NCBI RefSeq assembly: GCF_008831285.2
Contig: NC_045143.1
Coordinates: forward strand, 9,371,503 to 9,435,502
Length of the DNA stretch: 64,000 nucleotides
Reading direction: 5' to 3'
Origin: Nymphaea colorata
Taxonomy: Eukaryota > Streptophyta > Magnoliopsida > Nymphaeales > Nymphaeaceae
The position numbers were made by a program, and so were the translations under genes. The notes under the pieces are model-generated. The model ran no database searches and was not told where the DNA came from. It saw only the letters and a list, made by a program, of their open reading frames with translations. Positions 35,533 through 48,020 of this stretch are shown in pieces. Position 1 is the stretch's first letter, and each line of letters begins with the position of its first letter.

Positions 35533-38500
35533 TCATAACAGAATCTCTGGATGCATTTGATTTGCTTTTCCCAACTTTTGCAGCCTCTTCATAATTTTGC
35601 TGGCTATGTCATTGTATGCTTCTGAAACAGCAGAATTAGGTGCTGAGATAACTATTGGGCTTCCTTCATCGGATGTTCTTCTAATTTCTAACTCCAGAGG
35701 TATCTGCACGAGAAAATGTGATGCTCTTGTCATCTAAGTTGGAATGTCAAACTGTGATAAACAACAAAAAAAACCTTTATACCACTTGAAAATCAGGTAA
35801 GATTGGCAATCTGAAATTGCACCTTGGAACCTTGGTCCTTGCCCAAGAATGATGCAATTTGATTGTTTAATCAATCATACAGACCTGGATGAGTTAACAA
35901 AACCCATTATGTGAGTCTATAATACCTCTCCAAGGAACTCCATGTTCATCTCATTAGCAGTTCTAAGTGCACCTCCATGGCCAAATATATGAGAATGTTG
36001 ACCACAATAAGGACATTTAAAGCAGCTCATGTTCTCTATCAGTCCCAATATCTGTAAGGAAACATTGGTCAATTAAATTACATAGAAGTTAGAACATTAT
36101 ATAGTGTTACTTCCATCTCGTCAGTGACATGGCATTTCACAATATCAACATTCCTTGCAACCAACTGATGATAATTTATTGGATGGCCATTAACTAGAAC
36201 ACAACATGTAGTGCTACTAAAAATTACAAAAATGAGGTCTATGTCACAGTAGAAAATGAAGTAGGCCTTGCACAAGTTACTCAACCTAATACCATGTAAA
36301 GCAAAATAAATATCAATGTTTCACTCATATACTTGGATAAGAAGGCTGCATAAATAATTGCCAAGTAACCAAAAAAAGAAGAGAGAAAAGACCCGAGGGA
36401 CAATAAGGGATGGATCAGATAAGAGCATGTTCCAAGCACGTGCTACAAGCAGTGGTTTCAGGAATTAAAAATGCCAATGCATATATGTAAATGCACATGT
36501 ACACAAAGGGTCTTGCCATAACAATGTAATACAATATATCACATTTAAAAGTTGGTTTGCATTTCCTGTTAGAATCCAAGCAGAAAGATTAAGTTACTGT
36601 GCCTGATAACTGCAAAATTTGTGTGTATCAATTTTCTCATTAAGAAAAAGCATTCAATTGTTTTAAGTCTTCTTTTCACAAGGCCAGTTCATAAGTATAT
36701 TAAAGCACTTTTCCTTGTGTTTTGGCTAAGATAAAGTATATGCACATGTTAGTCAAGTATCTGGTCATATTTTTTGCACTCGTGCAGGAAATGTTACTAA
36801 GGTTTCAAAACTAGCAGTTCACCATACAGGGACTTCAACTTTACGAAACATATTCGCCCCTCTCCGAGCATCCAGTAGTGCAATGTCTTGAGGAGTTGAA
36901 ACAATCAAGGCACCTGCAAAAAACAATCTTTAATAGGAAAAAAAAGCTGAAGCCAATGAATGCATGTATATGTCATACCAATCTTTGCCACACATCAAAA
37001 ATGGAAAGAAAAACTTAGAAGGATATAACAATCATCCAATGGAAATTATTGAAGCAGATGCTCTTACACTAAAGTTCTATGGAGAATGATTGATATGAGA
37101 ACAACAAAGGATCATATCCATACTTGATGATTGCCATATTACATGAGTTTGGGTGTGGGTTGCAGGTGCATAGAGGACATAGATGAAAAGTATGCTGCTA
37201 CACTAAAGATGAACTGAGCCAGCATTATGTTCGGCAGGTTGATAAGACTGGAACAAGACAGAGAAGCCATGAGTACCTGCTCCAGACTGCTACAGTCTAA
37301 GAAAGAATATTATTCGGATCATCCAAGTCTCAGTACATTAGATATTTGTAGACCAGAACCTAGCTATGACATAAGAAATCTCAATGGATCTGGATAGATT
37401 AGACCTGACCAAACCTAGTTCAAATGAGCAATATAAGTATATAACTGAATAAACAAAGAAGATGTCCTGTACCCAAGATAGACCCTAACATCCAACAGCA
37501 GAGGACTTTAAAAATAAGATCGGTTTGCAACTAGGAACTCTCACAAGTAATTGCATCAAATGAATGGATCATATTGATTCAGGTCTCGAAAAGTAAGAAT
37601 TTGCAAGTCTTTAAGTAGGCATTAGAAGCAAAACTACCATATAATTATGCTTCAGTTTCACAAAATTAAGCTAAAATTGTCCATTATCCTTTATTTTTTT
37701 CCATTTTATGATAGATATTTCAATACTTTAAAGTTTAAATTCAGTTTTCACAAAATAATATGAGCATTTCATGGACAATGTATATGGAGATATATGAAAA
37801 TATACCAGACAGCACGCTGAAATGCAAAAACAGTTCTCTAGAGCACATGAAGCTCATGTATAATGTTGTTAACGTGTTGGATTCTGAGTGGATCACAGAA
37901 GGTGCAGATCAGTTTAAAGTTTGTACCACATCTACCAGATCCAATTCAGGAAAATTTAGGGGTCACTTAAGCTGGACAAGGTCCAGTTAAACAAGAATTA
38001 GACTAATCCCAGAACTAGGCTAATCAGACTCCATGTCCTGGGAAGAATATTTATTCCAGAATGTCCTGTTCTGGTTCTGGTACCTCTGTCGAAACAGACC
38101 CTGTTCTCATTAGCACAGGCCGCCGCCCAACACAATTCTACCTATAGATGACACGAGAGCTTTGGTGTAGATAGAGCAGTTAACATTTAACTGAATTTGG
38201 TAAGGCAATCAAATTAGTTTGGTTTGCCCTCAAATTGCAGTTTTTCGTATGTGAATAATTCTGAATAATGTTAAAACCTGCTAATCTATGTCACATAGGT
38301 ACGGGTACAGGTGCAGGTACGGATACCGGTGCGGGTATGAGTACGGACCATTTTCAAAAAATTTGGGTGCGGGGGTACGGCCATACACACATGCAGACAT
38401 ATATATATATATATATGTCAAAAAATTTCAAAATGAATAACATATCATAAATCATGATCCAAAACACAGTATAGAAGTAATTAACATACAAATATATCAG

Positions 38501-41500
38501 CTTTCTTGATTCTCCGTCGCATCATTAATATTAGAAGGAGCAACAGGTTACGCTTTTAAGATATATTGACATCACTATGGTTATGACTCACACTATTATC
38601 GAAGAGTCAAGTTATAGAGAAGGAATGAATATTTGAAACATTGTATGGAAGATTTTAAATGAAAAGTTGTGAGGAACTATGTACAAGAAAGGTTTAGAGT
38701 GAAAAAGAAAACAAGAAAAGAGGGGGATTTTTAATTTTCAACTCAAAAACTGGACAACTTTGGACTTTGTCAAAGTTGAACGAGTCCGAAAATGAACAAA
38801 AATGATCCTGGGTACGTTGACCATACCCGATACTGTGTTGACCGTACCAGGGCCGTACCCGTACCCGTACCCGTACCCATACCGTAGGGCCGTGTGACAT
38901 AGCTGCTAATATATAGAGACTATCCAATTAGGATAAATGCTTAACAGGATCTGGGCTCAGAAACAGTTTTTTTCTATGGGTACTTTAAGTCCAATCAATT
39001 CACATCACAATGTCTCGAAATTGTAGGTTACACCCAAGCTAAGCATTGGAGCTGTAGAACACGGAAAATAGGAAAGAGGAATACAATGAACACGATGTAA
39101 CACGGAAAAACCCTCAGCAAGAGGGAAAAAACCACGGCTGAGGAGGAATTGGTGCTCACTAGCAACTAGACTCTCTCTCTCTTAAGATTTCATTAACTCT
39201 CACAAAATTAGGGTTACAATCTTTAAGTAAGGCCCAACAAGGGCTACACGATGGATCAGGTATGGATCTAGACCCGGTCCCGAGACCCATCTAATATGTT
39301 TCAACACTCCCCCTCAAGTTGGGCATACATATCAAACATGCCCAACTTGGATACATTTCTCTCGAATGAAGTCGAAGATAGAGCTTTCGTTAGAACATCA
39401 GCTGTTTGGTCTTCAGATCTCATGTAAGGAAGTACAAGTTCTTTAGCATCAATTCTCTCTCGAATGAAATGCCGGTCAATCTCAACATGCTTTGTTCTGT
39501 CATAAAGCACAAGGTCGTTGGCCAAGTTGATTGCAGACTTGTTATCACAATACATCTTCATTGGTTCTTCAACCTTTATACCAATATCAGTCAACAATAC
39601 TTTTAGCCACAAAAGCTCTGAAACTCCCATAGCTACTGCTCTGTATTATGCTTCAGCACTGGAACGAGAACAAACATCTTGCCTTTTACTTCTCCACACT
39701 ATGAGATTCCCTCCCAAATAAATACAATAGCCAGAGGTGGACCTCCTAGTGTCAATACAGCCTGCCCAGTTTGCATCTGAATAACCTTCAATCCTAAGAG
39801 TGTCTTGCTTGACATACAAAAGACCTTTGCCAGGATTTCTCTTCAAGTAGCACAAGATCCTGTCAACAGCCTTCAAGTGGGCATCCGTGGGAGCATGCAT
39901 GAACTGACTCATCACATTCATAACAAAGGTAATATCAGGTCTAGTGAGAGTAAGATAAATCAACTTCCCTACAAGACATTGATATTTTCTTTTGGCCTCT
40001 TCACAAAGAGACTCCCCATCTCTACGACTTAGCTTCTGGCCAGCATCTAGAAGAGCAGAAGCTGGTCTACACCCCAGTTTCTCGGTCTCCTTTAACAAAT
40101 CTAGAGTGTACTTTCGTTGATTAAGCACGAGGCTAGTCCCAGACTTAGCAATTTCAATGCCAAGGAAATATTTCAACTTACCAAGGTCCTAGAGATCAAA
40201 TTCGATCGCCAACAGTTTCTTTAACTTAATTATTTCATCTTCATCATCACCTGTGACAATCATATCATCAACATATACCAACAAAATAGTAACCTTTTGC
40301 TCATTTCTCTTCACAAAGAGTGTATGATCTCCATTCCCTTAATGGTACCCACATTGTCGCATGACAAGTCTAAGTCGTTCAAACCATAATCGAGGAAATT
40401 GCTTGAGCCCATATAAAGCTTTCCTTAGCTTGCAACATTTTCCAGGTTCCTCATATCCTGGAGGCATACACATATATACTTCATCTTCAAGGTCTCCATT
40501 GAGAAATGCGTTCTTGACATCAAGTTGGTACATCTTCCACTCCTTCATCACAGCTAAGGAGATAATGACTCTGACAGTCTTCATCTTCGCAACAGGAGCA
40601 AAGGTCTCCAAATAATCAATCCCATATTTCTGACTAAACCCCTTGGCCACAAGACGAGCTTTGTATCTTTCAACACTTCCATCTGGTTTGTGCTTGATGG
40701 TGTAGACCCACTTAGATCCAACCAAGTGAGCCGCCTCAGTAATCTTTATAACTTCCCATGTCATGTTTCTTCTCAGGGCTTCAATATCTTCTCGCATTGC
40801 ATAAGTCCACTTGGGATCACTTTGAGCCTCAGCAACATTCCTGAGAATCATAGCCAAAGAAAGAGAAGATACAAAACATTTGTAGTCCTTGCTCAGTCTA
40901 TAATATGAAACAAAGTTACCAATAGGATGTTGAGTACATGACCTGACACCCTTTCGCAGGGCGATGGGAAGCTCTTCACTTGCAATAACAGTCTGAATCT
41001 TTTCTTCAACAGGTTGCTTCTGAGCACGACTTGGGTCATCCAGGGAAGGACTAATTGGATTGGGAGTAGAAATCTCACCACTTGTCATCTCATCAGTACA
41101 TACTCTTCGCCTAGAGTAAACTTGCCCAAACAGACGATTGCATTCCTCTCCTGCCCCAGTAGAACACTCTCCATTTTTCTCCTGTTTAAGCACTTCAATA
41201 GAAGGACCAACAGATTCACGCCTGTAGTCTAAAAAAATCTGTAAACAGAATTTCCTGACTCGAAGAATACTCTTCCTTTGACATAGAATTCTCCCCCTGA
41301 AGAGGATTCTCACCAAAATATGAAGCATGTTCAAGGAAAGTGACATCTTTGGTAACATAGGCACGACCAGTGGAAGGGTCCCGACACTTATACCCTTTTT
41401 GAGTGGGAGAATAACCTAGAAATATGCCCTTAATAGACCTTGGATCAAGCTTTTTAATGTGAGGACTATGATTGTGAATAAAGCAAACACAACCAAAAAC

Positions 41501-44500
41501 TCTTGGTGGAAGAGAGAAATGTTCACGACTCTCCGGTAACATAGAGTGAGGCGTTTGCCCATTCAACACACGACTAGGCAAACAGTTTATAAGATACGCA
41601 CTGGTCAACATAGCATCCCCTCAATACCTTTTTGGAACATGACGTTGAAAAAGAAGAGCCCGACTCATATTCAATAACTGACGATTCTTTCGTTCAACAA
41701 CTCCATTTTGAGGAGGAGTATAACTACAGGAAGTCTCATGAACAATTCCCTTTTTTCGAAAGAATCTATCAACAGACTGACACATATACTCACGAGCATT
41801 GTCAGATCGAAAGGTCTTAACAGATGCTCCATATTGAGTTTCTACATAAGCAATGAAAGTCTCTATGACAGTAGGAACTTCACTACGGTCTTTCAACAAG
41901 TAGACAATAGTGTTACGAGAACAATCATCTATAAATGTGATAAAATATTGAAAACCATGACAAGAAGGAATCCCTGAAGGCCCTCACACATCAGAATGAA
42001 TCATGGCAAATACCTCATTAGACCGATGGCTAGACAAAGGGTATGAAGCCCTAACATATTTGGCCAGGTGACAGACATCACAGGACACCATAGTCATATC
42101 TAACCTGGAACATAAATCAGGAAACAGCTGTCTAAGAAGTCCAAAAGGCAGGTGTCCAAGGCACTCATGCCAACGTAGAATCAACTGAAGGGAGTCCTCT
42201 CTGTTCTTCGTTGCTTGAGTGACTGCCGTCATGAGAACTTGAGCAGTACGCATAGGTAAACGAATAGTCCATCAGAAGTCAGACCAATCTCAATCCTCTT
42301 TCCTGTCTTCTTGACGAAAGCTTATACCCATGAAAGACTTTAGGATCGCCGGTCATGTGGTGAGTAGCGCCACTGTCGATGATCCACTCTCCCATACAGG
42401 AATCCACCATCACGCCGATAGAACACCCAAATTTCTCCCGGAACAAAAAGTGCACCAACACCCAAATCAAAGCTGATAACAATGCCAAGAGGAATAGCAC
42501 CAAAGCCCAACAAGAGTCTCAGGGGCTGTAACACTCGGCGTCACAGGACGGCGACGCTGGGCGGCACAAAAAACACAGCAGGAGACAGTCGCCTGACCCA
42601 CACAGCAGACGTTGGGTACCTGCAGTGACAAAGGGCAGCCATGGCAATTGGGAGCACGCAGCAATTGGCGTGAGCAGAGGTGCTGGAACTCTACAGCAGA
42701 TCCCGCAGGAGAACACTGTCGCAGGGAGTAGAGGTAGCGCTAGACGGAAAGGGCAACACTGAACCGAACGAACAGGAACCGTCGGGCGGTGCAGAGACAG
42801 AGGGGCGTCGGGCGACAGCAGGAAGCAAGAGAGGCGTCGGACGAGTAACGACTAGAACTGTGCGGCAGAGAGAAGAGCGTTGACAGGCAGAACTAAGCAA
42901 AACTGGCGACGCTGAGTGGGGCAACGGTGGAGCAGGATATCACAGCGACAGTCTCTGGCAGCGACAGTATACCGCAGCGGTGATGTCCGGCGGCAGCACT
43001 GGTGTCAGGCAGAAGGACAACAACAGCGGAAACAGAGAGACACCAGTGAGATGCCGGAACTTCACGGCGGCGGTGGCGGCGGTAGCAGCAGCAGCGAGTG
43101 AGGGAACGGTCAAGGCCAAAACTTCACGATCGCCAAAAAATTTCCCAAACTCGTTGGCTCTGATACCATGTAGAAACATGAAAAATAGGAAAGAGGAATA
43201 CGATGTAACGTGGAAAAACCCTCAACAAGAGAGAAAAAACCACAGATGAGGAGGAACTGGTGCCCACTAGCAACCAGACTCTCTCTCTCTTAAGATTTCA
43301 TTAACTCTCACAAAATTAGGGTTACAATCTTTAAGTAAGGCCCAACAAGGGCTACATGATGGATCGGGTATGGATCCAGACCCGGTCTCGAGACCCATCT
43401 AATATGTTTCAACAGGAGCAATGACATAATTGTTACTCAACCTGCTGACACCCCCACCCATTGCATCTCCGTAAATTTTAACAACATGAAGCCTGAAAAT
43501 CATTAACGAATATTAAGCATGTAATTCCAATTAAAATATGGGCTTTTCCTGAACATTTAAAATCAAGCTCTCCATTAATCACACGATAAATAGATAAATC
43601 TCAGAAGATATCTCTGAATTTTTCTTCAAGTGCACCTCTTTATCAATATCAACTACATATAACCTGTCAATTGCAGCCTCTGTGAAATAGACAACTGAGC
43701 ATCACCAGTGCCGGGTGGCATGTCAACCACCAGAATATCAAGTTCTCCCCACGTGACTCCCCTAGTCAACTTTTCAAGAGCACTCATTACCTTCAAGTAC
43801 ATGCGAGGAAACAAAAATTTTGTAAGCAGAAAAGAACCACCACACTCTACTTATATCATCCAAAAGATCAGACCTTGCAGCTACATAAGTCATGTTAGAA
43901 ACAAGCAATTTTGCCTCTAGTCCATGAATCTTAACAGCAAGTCAGGCAATATTTGAAAAAAAATCCATAATAATAAAATAATTTAGAAGATAACCTTGTG
44001 AAGAAAAAGGGCACATATTTCAAAAGAATCTATAAGGAAAACGGAGATTCATGGTCACCAATCAACATGATAAAACTCTGGCTTCTCTTGGTTATTCAAA
44101 GTTCCAATGTGTTTGGTTTATTATAACAATTTGCCAGATCTCTATGTATTATTCATACGCTAAACATTACTCATCTGGACTAGTTGATAACACAAAGTGA
44201 AATAGATAATCACAAATATCTCTCAATCAAGCATAAGATGTGTTAGGCAAAAGCTGCCAGATTGTAGACACCTCTTTTTTTCCCCCATCACACGTGGAGG
44301 GCGATCAGTTCAGTTCATTCTCAATAATGAAAGAAAATATGTGGTGCCAACCATTATCAGTACTGTCTGCTGATAGATGGATACACATGGAAGAATAGCT
44401 GCAACTTAATTATGAGATAACCGGATTTGACTTAATGATTTAATTTATATTCATATCCAGATTTAGTCCAGTGACAAACTTAAGAAGAATTAAATATGCC

Positions 44501-47500
44501 AGAAACAGTTCAACTTGATCTAGTGTCCCATTCATGCCAATCTGTGGCCTAATGTTCCAGACAACCTGGTCCAGGGCCTCATTCTTGTTAATCTATGGCC
44601 TATATTCCCTTCGTGCCTACTTAAGGTCCTCAGATAGTCAGACCATGTCAGTCCACTATGTGTCCGGGCAAGCATAACCCCAGTTTGTACCTGCCATTCT
44701 GCCCCATTCAAACCCTGAGGATGATTCCATTCCCTGTCACCATTCCTATAATCATAAATTACATACTCCAGACAACTTGAACTTTCTCCACATTAAGTGT
44801 CATGAGCTATTCAATCTGCAAGCTCAGGAATTCTGTTGAGCGAATTATTTCCAAACTTCATTTTCGGAAATTAATCCATAATATGAACACAGAGTACACC
44901 CAGCTAGGAAAAATAGACATTGACGTTGTTTCATGATTATTAGCTTTCCATAAGGACTGAAACATCAAAGGCACACTAATTAACAGCAGGCCCAACATAT
45001 AAACCCACTAACAAGTTGAGAAAAGGAAAAGAATCAACAGAGAGCCAGAACAATTTCAAAGCAATTAAGGGATTCCAGATCCAAAAGGAACATGCGAAAG
45101 AAAAAGGAAGAGGTAACACACAGAATACCCACTGTATAAGGACAAGCAGCTCAAACAGGATTATGGAGCACATTAAACTAAGAAACAACGAAGGCCTACT
45201 ATAAAAATATTTACCATAGGACCTCTCCACACAATTGGAGAATCCTTGTCAACAAGAAACCCAATGGACATGCATTTCACTCCATAGTTTTCCATAGGCA
45301 CCATCTTCAAATCTGTAAAAGAAATAACAAAGAAAATTGCAATGAAAACGAACAACTTAAATGAGAAAATTAGAAAATACTACAAATTGACAGGACTTTC
45401 ATAAATGATAATGCTGAAACATGAAATACATGCAGAGTGACATGTGTGGCACACTTTAAAACCTTTTCTTAAGACTATATGCTTGATCTACCAGATAAGA
45501 ATGATCTAGTTCAAAGTAGACCATTGCGGCAAACATCATTCTTGGGTTCTTATTGGTGAGACTTTTCTTGGATACTCAACTAGAAGTTTGTTTTTCTTGG
45601 GAAAGTCTAGAAAATTTGAATTTATTGAAATTACAAAGAAACCTAAAAAAAATTTAAAATAGGTTCTAAAAAGGATTTTTCTCAAAAAATGCAACAAAAA
45701 AAGTACAAAAGAAAAAGAACACTGTGGCATTCTTTAAGACGACAGAATTTTTTAATGTTCTTCTTGTTCTTTATTTTCTCTTTTTCTGCAATTTTCTAAA
45801 AGAAACGACAATATCTGTGAAATAGAATGATTGATATTGATGGCATTTCTGTGAATTTCCTTTTTAATAAAAACCATATGCATGTACCTACATGCTTGGT
45901 TCTACAACAACGAGGACCTTTTGGTCAATTACCATGCATAAACAGGCATTTACATTACTTTCAAGATAGTGGCTCAAAAATTCAAAAAATATTCTAGTAT
46001 CAGAAAATCATAATTTTTTTTACCAGAAAGCATTATTTAGGTCCTTATTCTTAGTAAACAGACCACCATGAATGTCTTTTTACATTGTTCAATTCGTCAA
46101 CAGGATATTAAAAATTTTCACTAATTTCAGTTGTTATGTACAAACGAGATGAAGGGAAACCTGGACCTCAATCCTCGTGGCAGCTGTGGTAAAATCCCTG
46201 GGTGCACTTCCCAGACCAGAACATCAGTTGTCATATTCAGTATAGATATGCACACCCATGCATATACTCAAACACATACATCCTTACATACATATGTAAA
46301 AATGGGGGACTTGTTGTGTTCAGTTAATGATAGAGGTCTGGGCCAACTTTATGCTTTTAAGATCCACTGATCCACCAAAAAAGGTTCGTATTCGTATCAA
46401 TGATAAACAAATTAGCACCATAAAACAAAAAACAATTAGGAAACAAGAAAAGATAAAGCTATGGACACTTATAGCAGAATAACAGAAGCCTTTCTGCGAG
46501 GTCACATGGCACATAAGAACATCATGAAGCACCCATTTGAAAATACCAGAACTTAAATGGTTGCATGCTTGCAGGCTTCATAATCAAATGAGAAAAAGAT
46601 CTAGAAAAGCCAAGGATTGGATGAGATAATTTGATCATAAGGATTCTGGTCATAATTTATAATTATCAAGGCAAAAACATAAGTTTTTCTGTGTAGCGTT
46701 TGCTAATCCACACCATATTGTTTAATACTTCAAGAAATTTGACAAATATAACTCAGCTAATTATCCTCTGTTCTAGGGGATCTGAATTAACCATTTGCTT
46801 TCCCAATACATTGTCGTCGTGCCAGGTGGTTCAGACGATTTTCACCAAAACTCTATAAAGTATAACAAACAAGGATCAACTACCATATAAAAAGGTGCCA
46901 TGAAAACTAAAAACAGCTGGACAACCTTCAACACTAAAGGAACGAAAAACAAGTTTTCCTTTCCAACTTCCACATAACCAATGTCCAACCTCTCTCTCTC
47001 TCTCTATCGCTCTCGCTCACTCCACCAGCCTGTTGCAGTGCCATCAGCACATTACGAATTTGTAAGCTATTCATTATTGAAAAATTTAACCAGTTCAGTT
47101 TCTTAGAGCATCGACGCAACTTGTAACAGCATTGCAGGAACCCTACCATTATACACGACATACCATTATTCTTTGTAGTGGCATTGCACGAGCTGTACCA
47201 TGGTACATAACATGTCAATATTCTTTCTAGCTAGTCCCAGAATGGGTTATGATGCTCTGTATTGTGACCTATGATAAGAACTCACAAATTTTGAGAATAA
47301 AATAAAAAATGGTATCCGCAATTCCACATCGTGAAGGAACGTTACTCAAATTACTACTTACCCTGGCTCACTTCAGGCTTTCCTTGGAGTTTCATCATGG
47401 TAGGGATAGACGGCCCATAGATATCAGCGTCGAGCAATCCCACTTTCAACCCGCACCTTCTTCCCAGTGCAACAGCCAAGTTAACTGCTCCAAAACAACC

Positions 47501-47926
47501 ACAAAGCTCTCATATCTCACAAGAAATCTAAACACTGACATCCTAAAACTCATAAAGAAAGTCAACTCACTATCCAGATTTTCACTTAAGCTCTACACAA
47601 TTCTTCTATTCAACAAAAGACAAATCAAGAAAGGGAAAAAACAGAGAACCAACTTCACCTGCAGTCGTCGATTTCCCAACACCGCCTTTTCCAGATGCAA
47701 CGGCTATGATATCCTTGATTCCTTCGATCGAAGGCTGAGTTGCTGGTACTCTCCTCGCTTTGTCCACTACAGAGGTGGTCACGAACCTCGGGGCAGCCTT
47801 CGCGCTCTGTTCCTGCAATTTGTGCAACCAAGGTTCAACGGGGAACACGAACCCAGGGGTAGAAGTCGATGATGAGACGCAAGATGGTGGCTGACCAAAG
47901 CTGTTGGATACGCCGAAATCCGCCAT
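35533..47926 (-). CDS. INDH: INDH/NUBPL-type P-loop NTPase, Fe-S carrier for mitochondrial complex I
   Basis: Mrp/NBP35-family ATPase that binds a transient 4Fe-4S cluster and delivers it to respiratory complex I in the mitochondrial matrix. Exons by eye: 47659-47926, 47362-47484, 45215-45312, 43664-43790, 36828-36913, 35926-36051, 35533-35703; all GT-AG with matching phases, 332 residues. Residues 79-87 are the deviant Walker [10 protein letters not shown]; then [32 protein letters not shown] (switch II) and STPQDIAL. The conserved cysteine pair FKCPYC (C247, C250) is present. The start is uncertain: the frame used has ATG at 47926 and a non-presequence-like N-terminus, whereas the first ATG (47958) opens another frame with a textbook mitochondrial presequence but runs to a stop. 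Intron 4 (36914-43663) carries a copia element and a hAT MITE. Confidence 0.85.
36914..38277 (-). other. INDH intron 4, right of exon 5 up to the hAT MITE
   Basis: AT-rich intronic sequence with no recognised element. Intron 5 (36052-36827) and intron 6 (35704-35925) are likewise empty. Confidence 0.5.
38286..38902. mobile_element. hAT-type MITE, 617 bp, TSD CTGCTAAT
   Basis: The 8-bp duplication CTGCTAAT lies at 38278-38285 and 38903-38910. Terminal repeats: CTATGTCACATAGG on the left and, in reverse, CTATGTCACACGGC on the right. Subterminal arms are built from TACGGG/GGTACG words (left forward, right as tacccg). No transposase. Located in INDH intron 4, 142 bp from the copia LTR. Confidence 0.85.
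39053..39306 (-). repeat. 3' LTR of copia element 1
   Basis: 254 bp, starts TGTAGAACA and ends TTTCAACA on the plus strand. By eye about 15 substitutions from the other LTR, plus a short insertion near 39088. Confidence 0.9.
39310..40176 (-). pseudogene. Copia 1 reverse transcriptase C-terminus and RNase H, broken
   Basis: Two open pieces (39646-40176 and 39301-39630) carry [34 protein letters not shown] and YCDNKSAI, typical of the RVT_2 tail and RNase H of copia. A stop at about 39640 separates them. Confidence 0.85.
40339..41364 (-). pseudogene. Copia 1 reverse transcriptase N-terminal part
   Basis: Contains [43 protein letters not shown] and [13 protein letters not shown], the copia RVT_2 signature. 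The frame ends at 40339 before the catalytic YVDD-type region, which on the plus strand near 40270 appears as a separate frame. Confidence 0.88.
41216..42253 (-). pseudogene. Copia 1 GAG-pre-integrase and integrase core, broken
   Basis: Three open pieces: 41984-42253 ([25 protein letters not shown]), 41621-41899 ([35 protein letters not shown]) and 41216-41611 ([30 protein letters not shown]). These are the zinc-binding, catalytic and C-terminal parts of a copia integrase, separated by stops. Confidence 0.88.
42279..42503 (-). pseudogene. Copia 1 aspartic protease remnant
   Basis: [15 protein letters not shown] is the copia protease active-site motif. The frame stops before the integrase frame. 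Confidence 0.85.
42504..43168 (-). other. GC-rich leader of copia 1 in place of gag
   Basis: The 665 bp between primer site and protease is markedly GC-rich (ggcggcggtggcggcgg at 43066) compared with the rest of the element. Open pieces (42940-43179, 42691-42924) translate to Ala/Pro/Ser/Cys-rich sequence without gag or CCHC features. Origin unknown. Confidence 0.6.
43156..43168 (-). other. Primer binding site of copia 1 (tRNA-iMet)
   Basis: Reads TGGTATCAGAGCC on the minus strand, immediately inside the 5' LTR. Confidence 0.9.
43169..43414 (-). repeat. 5' LTR of copia element 1
   Basis: 246 bp, TGTAGAAACA to TTTCAACA on the plus strand, followed by the GGAGC target duplication. Confidence 0.9.
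43791..47361 (-). other. INDH introns 3 (43791-45214) and 2 (45313-47361)
   Basis: AT-rich, with short SSRs (tctctctctctctatcgctctcg at about 46990). No element with clear ends recognised. Intron 1 is 47485-47658. Confidence 0.5.
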
Positions 47927-47958
47927 CGACGTCTCGAGAGTAGTCGAGCAAGTGCCAT
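47779..47958 (-). other. Alternative frame at INDH 5' end with presequence-like peptide
   Basis: The first ATG on the INDH transcript strand (47958, context ACGATGG) opens a 59-codon frame starting [15 protein letters not shown], rich in Arg/Ser/Leu/His without acidic residues, as in mitochondrial presequences. It overlaps the INDH coding frame in another phase and stops before joining it. Confidence 0.5.
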
Positions 47959-48020
47959 CGTCACAGAATCTGCAGGGAGGAGCGATCCCTCGAGTGACCG
48001 AGTCTCGGACCGAAGCCAAC

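Larger units (their letters stand above)
39053..43414 (-). mobile_element. Ty1-copia retrotransposon, degenerate, TSD GGAGC
   Basis: Complete LTR-to-LTR element of 4362 bp in INDH intron 4, same strand as the gene. The 5-bp duplication GGAGC lies at 39048-39052 and 43415-43419. The primer site TGGTATCAGAGCC (tRNA-iMet) abuts the right (5') LTR, and the polypurine tract AACTTGAGGGGGAG abuts the left (3') LTR. Domains in copia order (protease, integrase, RT, RNase H) are broken by several stops and frame shifts. No gag or zinc knuckle is visible between primer site and protease. Confidence 0.93.

Noticed and set aside
42520-43180. Host gene in the GC-rich block of copia 1
   Set aside because: Stops separate the pieces and no known domain is visible; kept only as an unexplained leader.
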